This document shows positions 15,351-22,076 of a DNA stretch of 23,414 nucleotides, in pieces (within the stretch, counting starts at the first letter, position 1; the number at the start of each line of letters is the position of its first letter). Where the stretch lies: contig UQBC01000038.1 of assembly GCA_900539195.1 (NCBI GenBank), positions 1 to 23,414 on the forward strand. The letters run 5' to 3'. The notes beneath the pieces are model-generated. The model worked only from the letters and a program-made list of their open reading frames with translations, ran no database searches and was not told the DNA's origin. The position numbers and the translations under genes were made by a program. Origin of the DNA: an uncultured Oscillospiraceae bacterium (GTDB taxonomy: Bacteria; Bacillota; Clostridia; Oscillospirales; Ruminococcaceae).

Positions 15351-15974
15351 TCAAAATCCGTTAACAATCAGTTTTTTTGATGTAACAACTGCGGCGAGCT
15401 TTGTTTTTGATGAATAACCGGTTTTTGAAAGCATACTGCTGACGTGTGCCTTTACGCAATCGGGAGTAACGCAAAGCTCCTGTGCCATTTCCTTATACGT
15501 CATACCTTCGACCAGCAGACGCAGAACTCTTATTTCCGCATCGGAAAACTCGTAGCTGGTAGCGTTTCCTACGGGTATTTCGGGCATTTTATCGGGATAT
15601 ACGCATTCTCCGTCTATCGTCCTCTTTATAACGCTGAGTAACTCCTCTGCGCTTACATCCTTGAACCAGATGCTCTCCGCACCTGCTTTTCTCGCCTTAT
15701 CAAGATAGCTGTAATCAAGCATTGAGGTTATGATGATAATTTTTATTGAGGAGAAGCGTTTTTTAATTTTTTCCGCAGCGACAAATCCGCTCTCATCATT
15801 TTCCGTACATACGTCCATTAATATCAGGTCGATATTTCCACGCATACAGTATTGCTCGGCAAGCGCCGCACAAGACAGCGAGCCCGCCAAAGAAAGATCA
15901 TCCGCCTGCGCTACAAGATTTTCAAGGCTTTCCCTTATCATTTTCTGGTCTTCTACAATCAGTACCTGCGTCAT
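15351..15974 (-). CDS. LuxR/NarL-family response regulator
   Basis: This 207-residue cytoplasmic DNA-binding response regulator has a receiver domain (residues 1-120) with the phosphoacceptor Asp54 in LILMDVC, acidic residues at positions 8-9 (VEDQ) and the conserved Lys105 in WFKD. After a linker comes a LuxR-type helix-turn-helix (about 143-200: FSDAEIRVLRLLVEGMTYKE, then VTPDCVKAHVSSMLSKTGY). Phosphorylation by the adjacent HisKA_3 kinase is the expected input. Its ATG overlaps the kinase stop (ATGA), and AAGGAGG gives strong initiation. It is the last gene of the three-gene operon. Target genes are unknown; NarL-type regulators usually bind as dimers to short inverted repeats. The weak TTACCC/GGGTAA hairpin downstream (about 15307-15324) lacks a T-tract. 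Confidence 0.93.
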   Translation of the reverse strand: MTQVLIVEDQKMIRESLENLVAQADDLSLAGSLSCAALAEQYCMRGNIDLILMDVCTENDESGFVAAEKIKKRFSSIKIIIITSMLDYSYLDKARKAGAESIWFKDVSAEELLSVIKRTIDGECVYPDKMPEIPVGNATSYEFSDAEIRVLRLLVEGMTYKEMAQELCVTPDCVKAHVSSMLSKTGYSSKTKLAAVVTSKKLIVNGF

Positions 15975-16927
15975 AGTGTTACCTCCTTGTTGAGCGGAAA
16001 TGAAATTACAAGCTCGAAAAGCGGGTATGAATTAATGCTCATAGTTCCGCCGCTTTTTTCTACTCTGTCGTGCAGTGATGAAAGGCCGCCGCCTTTAGTG
16101 ACGGTGCTGACCGGTGCTTTTCCGTCATTGGACAGGGCTATCCATTGTCTGCCGCCGCTTTTACTGCATTTAACGTTCAATTTTGTCGCCCCTGCATGAC
16201 GTACCGCATTCGTTGCGCACTCTCTGACAGCCGTTATGAATATTTTATAATAAAACGGGTCGGGAATATCTCCTTCAACATTTATTTTGATTCCGAGAAC
16301 AGACGATGTTTCCTTTAGCTGACCGGATATATCGTAGCTGTTTGCTCCGTAGCTTTTTTCGTTGTCCCTCATAAGAAGTCTTACAGCATTCTTCCATGCT
16401 GTAAGATCCAGCTCGCTTGTCGGTCTGTTATTTGACAGCAGATTACGGGTCGCAATTACGCTCCTGCCTATATCGTCGTGTACACGAATCTTCATACCGA
16501 GTATTTCTTCTTCACGGATAACCGTTCTTATATTCTCTGTCAGCTTTCGCATTCGTCTGCCCGCACGCTCGAGTTTTCTGCTGCTTTCTTCAAGCTGAAG
16601 CTGACGTCTGTACAGCTCGTCAACATCTGTTGCGGTTACCTGTGTATAGTAGCCGACGCCGTTCAGCGAAATCACATCTAGCCTGAAGCGCCACGCTTTT
16701 CCCTTTACAAGTACGACCGAGCCGCTGTTATGCTCCGAAAATATATCCTGCAGTTCGCTGAGGCACTGTACGTCAAAGCCTTTCAATTCATATATCAGCC
16801 TGTCCATTTGCCTGTTGCACAGAACCGCTATTCCGTTGCTGTCGAAAAAGCATATACCCGACGGCAGATTATCAAATGCGTCTTTTACCGTCCTGCGTAA
16901 CAGATAGCGTCTGCCTAAGCCTTGCAT
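15971..16927 (-). CDS. Soluble sensor histidine kinase, HisKA_3 type
   Basis: This 318-residue kinase has no transmembrane helix. The N-terminal ~110 residues look PAS-like (NLPSGICFFDSNGIAVLCNR). A coiled-coil linker with Arg/Glu-rich heptads (about 108-145) leads to the dimerisation/phosphoacceptor helix, with His150 in VHDDIGRSV, the H-D-x-x-G box of NarX/DesK-like kinases. The ATP-binding domain has an N-box with Asn240 (ECATNAVRHA) and a G-box GGGLSSLHDRV (279-289). All catalytic elements are present. I chose ATG 16927 because GGGAGG lies 7 nt upstream; ATG 16960 has no SD and would overlap the previous gene further. It overlaps the 7TM gene by 13 bases and the response-regulator gene by 4, so it is tightly coupled. 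It probably receives its signal through the 7TM partner. Confidence 0.92.
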   Translation of the reverse strand: MQGLGRRYLLRRTVKDAFDNLPSGICFFDSNGIAVLCNRQMDRLIYELKGFDVQCLSELQDIFSEHNSGSVVLVKGKAWRFRLDVISLNGVGYYTQVTATDVDELYRRQLQLEESSRKLERAGRRMRKLTENIRTVIREEEILGMKIRVHDDIGRSVIATRNLLSNNRPTSELDLTAWKNAVRLLMRDNEKSYGANSYDISGQLKETSSVLGIKINVEGDIPDPFYYKIFITAVRECATNAVRHAGATKLNVKCSKSGGRQWIALSNDGKAPVSTVTKGGGLSSLHDRVEKSGGTMSINSYPLFELVISFPLNKEVTL

Positions 16928-18582
16928 CTTTTTGCCTCCCTTCTGTATACAATCTGCCATTCGCCGTCATCGTCACATACCGCCGTTACAAAATCACCGT
17001 TCATTACAGCAAGATCCGTACCGCTTTCAGCAGTGACCTTCATTGTGAATATACCGTCGTTTAACGTCACGGATATATTCACAGCCGATAAATTATCCAG
17101 TGACAGCTCAATCATTTTTTCAAATGTATCGAATATTTCCATTACTGTCACAGCCGGTACGGGCTTATTTAATCTGATATTAAGTCCGCAGGTCACGCCG
17201 TACAGTTCAAGATTATCCGTAAGCTCAAGGAACGCAAGGTACAGCTCTTTTTCGCTTATCATACTGCTTCTTTCCGATATGAATATGAGATTGTTCCTGC
17301 GCTTTAGATAAGCGCCGATCACTACCATCTTACCCAATAGCTTTCTGCGCTCATCTTCATCCTCCGACATCTCGAAGCTGTCCGTAAGGCTGTTCAATAC
17401 AGCTATCTGACCTGACGTTTCACGGCTGATCCTGTCATATATCCTGTCACGCTCAAGTATGTGAGCCTCTCTGTTTCTGAGATCGTATTCTTCGCAAATC
17501 AGATCGTAATCATCCTTGAGATCGTCCTTAGCCTCCGCCAGCTTATCGTTTATCTCAATAAGCTCAGAAAGATCGTCAAGCCACAAGACATAGCCTCCTT
17601 TTATCTTTGCGGAGGAAAGACGTTTTCCGTTGCTGAGCATTACGGGAGAGGACTTTGCCGTCTGCATTATTTCACGGTCTATCTTTTCGGCACAATCGGA
17701 CGAGAGGAGTATATTGTAATCATTGTCGGTAATCAAAGCAGGAACTGTACACGGTCGCAAAAGCTGTATGTAATAAGTGTTTGAGCGAATAAGTCCGCAT
17801 TGTATGCAGCATTCAAAAGAAAGCGCAGTAAGAAGGCTTACGGTAATAGTCATATCGCCTGCCAGTCTGTGAATGAACGTACCGCCCGTGATTTCTCCGG
17901 ACACATAGAGCAACGTGTAGATAACCATTGCAACAACAGGCAGTAGCGGCATAATAAACGTTTTTCTTGCTTTTGGTATACGGCACTTTGATATTAAAGC
18001 CACAAATGCGCCGATCGTGCATAAAATCATATATCCTGCTACTATGTAATATCCGCCTGCATAGCTGTAGTCTCTGTCGTTCCACATTTCCCTTTCTCCC
18101 GGAAATCTGAACACAAGGCAATGCATATCGTTTGTAAGCACGAATACTACCATCAGAACAGAAGCGACATACAGTAAGGATGTAACTGCGGGCAGGCGGT
18201 AGTTTTCGGGCTTTCCGAGCGACAGAGCGACCAACAGCGCAAACATAGGGATAAATATCATCGGGATATAATACATATACCACAGCGTTCTGACAGCGAG
18301 CGGACTCTGGGCTATGATGAACTTCACCGAACGGATAGCTACCCAGAACACAATAAGCCATGCTATAGATGTCATAAAGCGTTTTGCCTGTATCTGCACT
18401 ATCCTGTTTCTCAGGGTGATTCCCCATATCAGAAACATAAAAATATATATCAGACTTCTGATAATGCCGAATATTTGCATAGTACCGATCCTGTCAAGCT
18501 GTCTGCAAAGCATTGCGGCGGCTATGGCGGTTATTATCAATATTATATGTAAAACGGACGACCGTGCTATTCTTTTTTTCAT
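16915..18582 (-). CDS. 7TM sensor protein with degenerate histidine-kinase region
   Basis: This 555-residue membrane protein's N-terminal ~265 residues form about seven hydrophobic helices, as in the histidine-kinase 7TM sensor module (HisKA_7TM, PF16927-like). A PAS-like stretch (about 275-340) and a long charged coiled coil (340-385) follow. The region ERDRIYDRISRETSGQ matches the phosphoacceptor helix of HisKA_3 kinases, but the His position is Ser386. The C-terminal 150 residues keep the rough length of an ATPase domain yet show no N-box or G-box. It therefore looks like a pseudokinase receptor. ATG 18582 is fixed by AGAGGTGA upstream and by a sigma-A promoter whose start point lies 14 bases earlier; ORF codons further 5' are untranscribed. 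It heads the operon with the soluble kinase and response regulator. Confidence 0.85.
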   Translation of the reverse strand: MKKRIARSSVLHIILIITAIAAAMLCRQLDRIGTMQIFGIIRSLIYIFMFLIWGITLRNRIVQIQAKRFMTSIAWLIVFWVAIRSVKFIIAQSPLAVRTLWYMYYIPMIFIPMFALLVALSLGKPENYRLPAVTSLLYVASVLMVVFVLTNDMHCLVFRFPGEREMWNDRDYSYAGGYYIVAGYMILCTIGAFVALISKCRIPKARKTFIMPLLPVVAMVIYTLLYVSGEITGGTFIHRLAGDMTITVSLLTALSFECCIQCGLIRSNTYYIQLLRPCTVPALITDNDYNILLSSDCAEKIDREIMQTAKSSPVMLSNGKRLSSAKIKGGYVLWLDDLSELIEINDKLAEAKDDLKDDYDLICEEYDLRNREAHILERDRIYDRISRETSGQIAVLNSLTDSFEMSEDEDERRKLLGKMVVIGAYLKRRNNLIFISERSSMISEKELYLAFLELTDNLELYGVTCGLNIRLNKPVPAVTVMEIFDTFEKMIELSLDNLSAVNISVTLNDGIFTMKVTAESGTDLAVMNGDFVTAVCDDDGEWQIVYRREAKRCKA

Positions 18583-18602
18583 CTGCTCACCTCTTTTATT
18601 CC

Positions 18603-18631
18603 AGTATAACATGGATGAAAGTGTTTTGCAA
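18603..18631 (-). promoter_or_regulatory. Sigma-A promoter of the 7TM/kinase/regulator operon
   Basis: On the minus strand the -35 TTGCAA (18631-18626), a 17-bp spacer and a -10 TATACT (18608-18603) put the start near 18596, giving a very short leader before ATG 18582. From here to the sigG terminator (18632-18731) there is no gene, only a short CGAC/GTAC hairpin. Confidence 0.75.
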
Positions 18632-18731
18632 TAAGTGTAAAAAATAAAAGACGATGTAAAACACGCGCAGACAAGAAAACCTCTCCGACAAGCGTACAAA
18701 GGTACGTCGAGGAGCGGTTGACGCAGTAAGT

Positions 18732-18779
18732 AAAAATGCTTTCGCACAACCTTTTTTACGGTTGTACGAAAGCATTTTT
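18732..18779. terminator. Terminator downstream of sigG
   Basis: A 20-bp stem with one mismatch (18732-18751 with 18760-18779) begins AAAAATGCTTTCG and so ends in a T-run on either strand. It separates sigG from the 7TM operon. The ~100 bases between it and the sigG stop hold nothing I can identify. Confidence 0.85.
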
Positions 18780-18883
18780 CTTATCCGATTTTTAATTTGT
18801 TCCATATTGCTTTTTCTGCATTTTTGCGGTGCGTGGATTTATCGGCAGTCTGAGCTATGATTCAATGCCCACAGCTATTTTTG

Positions 18884-19654
18884 CTACAACGCTTTTTTAA
18901 TTTTTCCCAGTGCGCCTTTTTCAAGCCTTGACACCTGCGCCTGACTGATTCCGATTTCCTGAGCGACCTCAACCTGTGTTTTACCGCGAAAGAAACGTAA
19001 TCTGAGAATATTCTTTTCCCTGTCGTCAAGCCCGATTATCGCCTCTTTCAAAGCAATTTCATCGAGCCAGTTTCTGTCATCGTTGTTGTCGCCTATCTGA
19101 TCCATCATATATATGGTGTCGCCCGACTCGGAAAATACCGGTTCGTACAACGAGATTGGGTCGCTTACAGCCTCGAGTGCTATTACTACATCCTCCCGTT
19201 TTGCGTCTATTTCTTTGGCTATCTGCTCAATAGTCGGTTCTTTCGAGTTATCATTGGTCAGTTTTTCTCTTGCCTGCATAGCTTTGTAAGCCAGATCACG
19301 CATTGAGCGGCTGACACGGATCGAGCCTGAATCCCTCAGGTAGCGGCGCAATTCTCCCATTATCATCGGTACGGCATAAGTGCTGAATCTGACATTAAAA
19401 TCAGGGCAAAAATTATCAATGGCTTTCATAAGCCCGATACAACCGACCTGAAACAGATCGTCCGGATTCTCTCCCCTGCCGGAAAAACGCTGTATCACAC
19501 TCAGCACAAGGCGGAGATTGCCGTTTATGAGCTCTTCTCTTGCATTCGGGTCTCCGTCATGCATTTTTTGCAGAAGCTCCATCTTCTCCGACTCTCTGAG
19601 CACTTTTAATTTAGCCGTATTTACACCACTTATCTCAACCTTGTTGTAATACAA
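18884..19654 (-). CDS. sigG: Forespore sigma factor SigG
   Basis: This 256-residue sigma-70-family factor directs late forespore gene expression in endospore formers. The N-terminal NKVEISGVNTAKLKVL is the SigG/SigF-type tag. Region 2 has NGNLRLVLSVIQRF and DDLFQVGCIGLMKAIDNF with FSTYAVPMIMGELRRYLRD. Region 3 (IRVSRSMRDLAYKA) and region 4 with the HTH (KTQVEVAQEIGISQAQVSRL) complete it. B. subtilis SigG is 260 residues. I prefer the TTG at 19654, which gives MYYNKVEI aligning exactly with the MSRNKVEI start known in Bacillus. The GTG at 19669 is an alternative, but it lies inside the upstream hairpin and its SD is poor. The gene is not next to sigE here. A SigF/SigG-like promoter lies upstream, suggesting the usual autoregulation. 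Confidence 0.93.
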   Translation of the reverse strand: MYYNKVEISGVNTAKLKVLRESEKMELLQKMHDGDPNAREELINGNLRLVLSVIQRFSGRGENPDDLFQVGCIGLMKAIDNFCPDFNVRFSTYAVPMIMGELRRYLRDSGSIRVSRSMRDLAYKAMQAREKLTNDNSKEPTIEQIAKEIDAKREDVVIALEAVSDPISLYEPVFSESGDTIYMMDQIGDNNDDRNWLDEIALKEAIIGLDDREKNILRLRFFRGKTQVEVAQEIGISQAQVSRLEKGALGKIKKAL

Positions 19655-19661
19655 AAAACCA

Positions 19662-19698
19662 CCGCCCACTCTTTTATTTCCAATAAAAGTATGGGCGG
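19662..19698 (-). terminator. Terminator-like hairpin overlapping the sigG leader
   Basis: CCGCCCA..CTTTTATT (19662-19678) pairs with AATAAAAG..TGGGCGG (19682-19698) across a 3-nt loop with a 2x2 internal mismatch. On the minus strand it is followed by TGGTTTTTTG. It should end transcripts arriving from the upstream NrdD-like gene, or mask sigG translation in read-through RNA. Confidence 0.75.
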
Positions 19699-19717
19699 AT
19701 AGCCTTAAATATATTCT
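19687..19717 (-). promoter_or_regulatory. Probable SigF/SigG promoter of sigG
   Basis: On the minus strand AGAATA (19717-19712), an 18-bp spacer and CATACTT (19693-19687) match the SigG consensus TGAATA-N17/18-CATACTA at 5 of 6 and 6 of 7 positions. The start would fall near 19680, in the loop of the hairpin. Confidence 0.6.
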
Positions 19718-19743
19718 GTCATTTTTTGGAGAACAATGACGGT

Positions 19744-20046
19744 TTAAGCAGTGACGTAAATGTCTTCCTCAGCCTCAGGGGTAATGCTATGCTTTACTCT
19801 GTCCTGAACCTCAGCCTTTTTGGCGTTATTGAATCTGTCAAGAGTACCTACAAGATATCCGGTGATACGACGGATACGGTCGAACGGAATCTCGCCGAAA
19901 TGATATGTAAGGTCAACATAATCACCGTCAAGATTAATATCGAGTTCTGTTACCAGCTTGCCGGGATTAGCCTCTATTGCATACTGAACATAAGAATCGA
20001 TCTCTTTCTGATCGAGCGTGCCGTTTTTTACATTTACTTTTACCAT
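19744..20046 (-). CDS. Small NrdD C-terminus-like protein (ribonucleotide-reductase related)
   Basis: This 100-residue protein has a segment RIRRITGYLVGTLDRFNNAK plus a following AEVQDRVKH. It resembles the R-x-x-GY-x(n)-N-x-x-K-x-E-x-x-DR signature at the C-terminal end of anaerobic ribonucleoside-triphosphate reductases (NrdD). It has no cysteine, so neither the NrdD zinc site nor the active-site thiols can be present; it is not itself a reductase. The preceding 55 residues form an alpha/beta segment I do not recognise. Independent support comes from its promoter, which carries NrdR-box-like sites. GAAAGGA lies about 9 nt before ATG 20046. It probably acts with, or derives from, a reductase encoded elsewhere. 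The family call is from motif memory and is moderately sure. Confidence 0.65.
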   Translation of the reverse strand: MVKVNVKNGTLDQKEIDSYVQYAIEANPGKLVTELDINLDGDYVDLTYHFGEIPFDRIRRITGYLVGTLDRFNNAKKAEVQDRVKHSITPEAEEDIYVTA

Positions 20047-20107
20047 AACAATCTTCCTTTCAATTTACTGTATATAAAAGCAGTAAGTACATTTCGTTGT
20101 TTTCTCA

Positions 20108-20136
20108 ATTGTACCACAACATATTGTGTTTGTCAA
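20108..20136 (-). promoter_or_regulatory. Sigma-A promoter of the NrdD-like gene
   Basis: On the minus strand there is a consensus -35 TTGACA (20136-20131), a 17-bp spacer and a -10 TACAAT (20113-20108), about 60 bases before the start codon. Confidence 0.88.
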
Positions 20137-20161
20137 GAGGATTAGGCACAATTTTTTCAAA
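20114..20161 (-). promoter_or_regulatory. Tandem NrdR-box-like operators
   Basis: On the minus strand ACACAATATGTTGTGG (20129-20114) matches the NrdR-box consensus ACACWATATWTWGTGT at 14 of 16 positions and fills the -10/-35 spacer exactly. A weaker site, TTTGAAAAAATTGTGC (20161-20146), keeps most of the right half. The two are 16 bp apart, the spacing NrdR needs. Repression when dATP is high is the expected role. Confidence 0.6.
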
Positions 20162-20208
20162 ATTAATCCCAACGCGTGAAGGAATAAGAAAACATTTTAA
20201 AAAAGTTC

Positions 20209-20237
20209 TTGACAATTCTTTTGGGATGTGATAAAAT
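20209..20237 (+). promoter_or_regulatory. Sigma-A promoter of the tRNA genes
   Basis: TTGACA (20209-20214), a 17-bp spacer and TAAAAT (20232-20237) put the start a few bases before tRNA-Ser, typical of a strong stable-RNA promoter. Confidence 0.88.
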
Positions 20238-20248
20238 ATTAAAGTCGT

Positions 20249-20340
20249 GGAAAGATGGCTGAGCTGGTCTAAGGCGCACGATTGGAAATCGTGTAACGGC
20301 TAATACCCGTTCGAGGGTTCGAATCCCTCTCTTTCCGCCA
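20249..20340 (+). tRNA. tRNA-Ser (anticodon GGA)
   Basis: A class II tRNA of 92 nt including an encoded CCA. The acceptor stem is GGAAAGA with TCTTTCC. The anticodon GGA sits in CGATTGGAAATCG, followed by a long variable arm and a T-loop GGTTCGAATCC. It decodes UCC/UCU. Confidence 0.96.
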
Positions 20341-20341
20341 C

Positions 20342-20370
20342 ACGACGCTGAGTGTTCAGCGTCGTTTTTT
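20342..20370 (+). terminator. Terminator between tRNA-Ser and tRNA-Leu
   Basis: A perfect 10-bp stem ACGACGCTGA/TCAGCGTCGT with a GTGT loop is followed by six T. It begins one base after tRNA-Ser and ends two bases before tRNA-Leu. Confidence 0.85.
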
Positions 20371-20372
20371 AT

Positions 20373-20455
<83 letters not shown>

Positions 20456-20461
20456 ACATTT

Positions 20462-20508
20462 AAACTTAACAAATGGCTCTGTTATGCGGTTTGTTAAGTT
20501 TAATTTTT
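20462..20508 (+). terminator. Terminator after tRNA-Leu
   Basis: AAACTTAACAAA (20462-20473) pairs with TTTGTTAAGTTT (20490-20501) around a 16-nt loop and is followed by AATTTTTT. It begins 6 bases after the tRNA. Whether it belongs to the host or the inserted element cannot be told. Confidence 0.75.
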
Positions 20509-20566
20509 TGCGTTTTGTCTGTTTTGGCGACTGTTTGGCGACTATTGATAAAAATTTTAAAAAAAT

Positions 20567-20594
20567 TGCGACCTGTCGTTATCGGCAAGTCGCA
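20567..20594. terminator. Bidirectional terminator at the end of the accessory gene block
   Basis: TGCGACCTGTCG pairs with CGGCAAGTCGCA around a TTAT loop, with one mismatch and one wobble pair. The minus strand continues AATTTTTTT and the plus strand TTCTTTTTT. It lies 8 bases after the last minus-strand gene and would end the five-gene transcript. Confidence 0.8.
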
Positions 20595-20601
20595 TTCTTT
20601 T

Positions 20602-20883
20602 TTACATTTCGGTTACGAGTTTTTCAACCTCGTTTACAATTTTTACAAGCGGTTCATTCGGCTTCAATCGAAGCGGAAAATCGAGCGAACCGTTGACGGC
20701 GAGTTCGACCGCTTCCAGCACGTCGCGCGGAGTATTCCAGTATTCGCAATAAGCGGTTTTTTCGCTGTCGTTCAGCTCGTTATAACAACGACCGCTGTTA
20801 ACAAGTCGAACGGCTGCCGATGAAAATGTTGAAGCACTCGCTGCGGCTTCAAGCGCGTTGACTTTTGCAGCTAAACGGCTCAT
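20602..20883 (-). CDS. Uncharacterised small protein of the accessory block
   Basis: This 93-residue protein is not one I recognise. An Ala/Ser-rich N-terminal helix (MSRLAAKVNALEAAASAS) precedes a mixed segment and a C-terminal amphipathic helix (EPLVKIVNEVEKLVTEM). There is no membrane helix and no catalytic motif. Its ATG overlaps the stop of the previous gene as ATGA, so it is translationally coupled. It is the last gene of the block before the terminator. In phage satellites this position often holds packaging or capsid-size interference genes, but nothing in the sequence shows such a role here. Confidence 0.7.
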   Translation of the reverse strand: MSRLAAKVNALEAAASASTFSSAAVRLVNSGRCYNELNDSEKTAYCEYWNTPRDVLEAVELAVNGSLDFPLRLKPNEPLVKIVNEVEKLVTEM

Positions 20884-21431
20884 AAATCAGCGCCTCTCAG
20901 GCACTCGGGAGTAATTACATCAAGGTCGCTGACCCACTGCTGTTCCCACTGCGGACGCTGCATTGCAGAACGGTAAAACGTGTACAGCGCGTCTGCTGCG
21001 GCGGCGTACTCGTCAGCGGTAAAAACCTTTCGTCCAATGTCAACGCCCTTGCTTTCGGCACAAGCGCAAATATAACGCCTTGTCGAATTGTTAGTCGCTG
21101 TGTCAAAGGCAAACTGGTAATCGTCACGCGTCAGCGGAACGTCGCCGCCAAAAAGCGCCAGCGTTGTAGGGAGAATGTCGGCAGCGTTGAATGCTGTTTT
21201 TCTGCGTGCAGAAGTTTTAAAGCTGTCGATTGCTGTGCGGACGCGCTTGTCAAGCTGTAAAATGTCAAAGTCGCGCTTAATCGCGATATTCTGCAATTCG
21301 GAAGCGCGATATTCGTCGCTGTACTCATTGCCGCTAAGTTCACGACGGCGCTTTTCAATCGCTGTTGCAGCCGTTTTGTAAACGTTGAAGCCCTCGCCCA
21401 TAGCGCTGCGGATTTCGTTAGTGATTTTCAT
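20880..21431 (-). CDS. Uncharacterised 183-residue accessory protein
   Basis: This predicted helical, Ala-rich soluble protein is not one I recognise. The N-terminal half is strongly charged (AIEKRRRELSGNEYSDEYRA). The middle reads FNAADILPTTLALFGGDVPLT and the C-terminal part is rich in Ala and Tyr (FTADEYAAAADALYTFYRSA). ATG 21431 is preferred because GAGG lies 9 nt upstream; an ATG at 21464 lacks an SD and would lengthen the overlap with the TerS-like gene. With this start the overlap is 14 bases. A phage structural or accessory role is only a guess from the neighbours. Confidence 0.7.
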   Translation of the reverse strand: MKITNEIRSAMGEGFNVYKTAATAIEKRRRELSGNEYSDEYRASELQNIAIKRDFDILQLDKRVRTAIDSFKTSARRKTAFNAADILPTTLALFGGDVPLTRDDYQFAFDTATNNSTRRYICACAESKGVDIGRKVFTADEYAAAADALYTFYRSAMQRPQWEQQWVSDLDVITPECLRGADL

Positions 21432-21804
21432 TATTCTGTACCTCATTTCTGTAAAATTTTTCAAGTTCGGTTATTCGGCGCGCAAGGTCGGCTGTTTCGG
21501 TCAGCCTTGCAAAATGTGTCAACGCGTAATTCGCCGCATTTACGCGCGTTTGTGGTGACGCAGCGGCATTGTTCATCACACCGCGCAATGTTGCGACGGC
21601 TTCACCGCAAATGACCGATAATTCAATGACGGTGGTTTCCAGCAGCGAGCCTTGCAATTCGGCATAGCGAGCGCGGAACGACGGATTTTCGAAGCGTCTG
21701 TAAATCGCGCCGCGAGTTATTCCGAGTTCGTGCGCCGTTTTCGGTATAGAACCGCTCGTCAGCAACGACGACAAAAGTTTTTCGTCAGATACCGCTTTCG
21801 GCAT
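21418..21804 (-). CDS. TerS-like helix-turn-helix protein
   Basis: This 128-residue protein has an N-terminal helix-turn-helix (about residues 8-38: LLTSGSIPKTAHELGITRGA then IYRRFENPSFRARYAEL). An alpha-helical C-terminal part (LETTVIELSVICGEAVATLR, then RVNAANYALTHFARLTE) follows. The pattern 'AA-x-x-x-GI-x-x-x-x-IYRR-x-x-x-P-x-FRARY' is frequent in phage-associated small proteins, including small terminase subunits, which recognise pac/cos DNA. No large terminase is nearby. In a satellite a lone TerS would redirect helper packaging; in isolation it could equally be a DNA-binding regulator. AAAGGGGGG precedes ATG 21804, and the start overlaps the previous gene by 20 bases. Confidence 0.65.
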   Translation of the reverse strand: MPKAVSDEKLLSSLLTSGSIPKTAHELGITRGAIYRRFENPSFRARYAELQGSLLETTVIELSVICGEAVATLRGVMNNAAASPQTRVNAANYALTHFARLTETADLARRITELEKFYRNEVQNNENH

Positions 21805-22054
21805 TGTTATCCCCCCTTTCGCTGCAATCAGGCGTACTTTCGCCGTTTAGCCACTCGTTAATATGTAGTTCGTCGATGACAAAGTCGCAAAGCATATTTC
21901 GCACTTCACGCGCTGCGGCGTTTTCTCTCGCAAGCTTCTTATTTGCGCATGTAAGGCTGCGGTTTTCTTTGCATACTCGGTCGTAAGCATTCGAAAGTCG
22001 AAGCACTTTTTCGTTGAGCAAATCGACAAGCTGCTGCGTTAATTTTTCATTCAT
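21785..22054 (-). CDS. Small coiled-coil accessory protein
   Basis: This 89-residue protein has residues 1-55 strongly helical and heptad-like (LTQQLVDLLNEKVLRLSNAY, then ENRSLTCANKKLARENAAAR), a probable coiled coil. A short segment DFVIDELHINEWLNGE and an acidic tail follow. There is no known family. GAAAGGA lies upstream of ATG 22054, and the stop overlaps the TerS-like start. It lies between the putative origin and the packaging-like gene. An oligomerising partner or regulator is possible, with no direct evidence. Confidence 0.65.
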   Translation of the reverse strand: MNEKLTQQLVDLLNEKVLRLSNAYDRVCKENRSLTCANKKLARENAAAREVRNMLCDFVIDELHINEWLNGESTPDCSERGDNNAESGI

Positions 22055-22076
22055 TTAAATCTTTCCTTTCGTCATC

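Noticed and set aside
17813..18427. 204-codon frame on the same strand inside the 7TM gene
   Set aside because: It is out of frame within a well-supported membrane protein; the composition (Tyr/Cys/Arg rich) is typical of a shadow frame.
18583..18805. N-terminal extension of the 7TM protein and a 69-codon frame upstream of it
   Set aside because: A sigma-A promoter (18631-18603) starts transcription after these codons, a strong SD precedes ATG 18582, and the added sequence resembles no known sensor.
20521..20552. Tandem TTTGGCGACTG/TTTGGCGACTA near the accessory-region edge as an attachment core or integrase 3' end
   Set aside because: The repeat is only 11 bp. No integrase frame ends here on either strand, and no second copy elsewhere in the window supports an att site.
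20473..20823. A short host gene directly after tRNA-Leu
   Set aside because: The plus-strand frame has no SD and its coding-like part is antisense to the 93-residue accessory gene.
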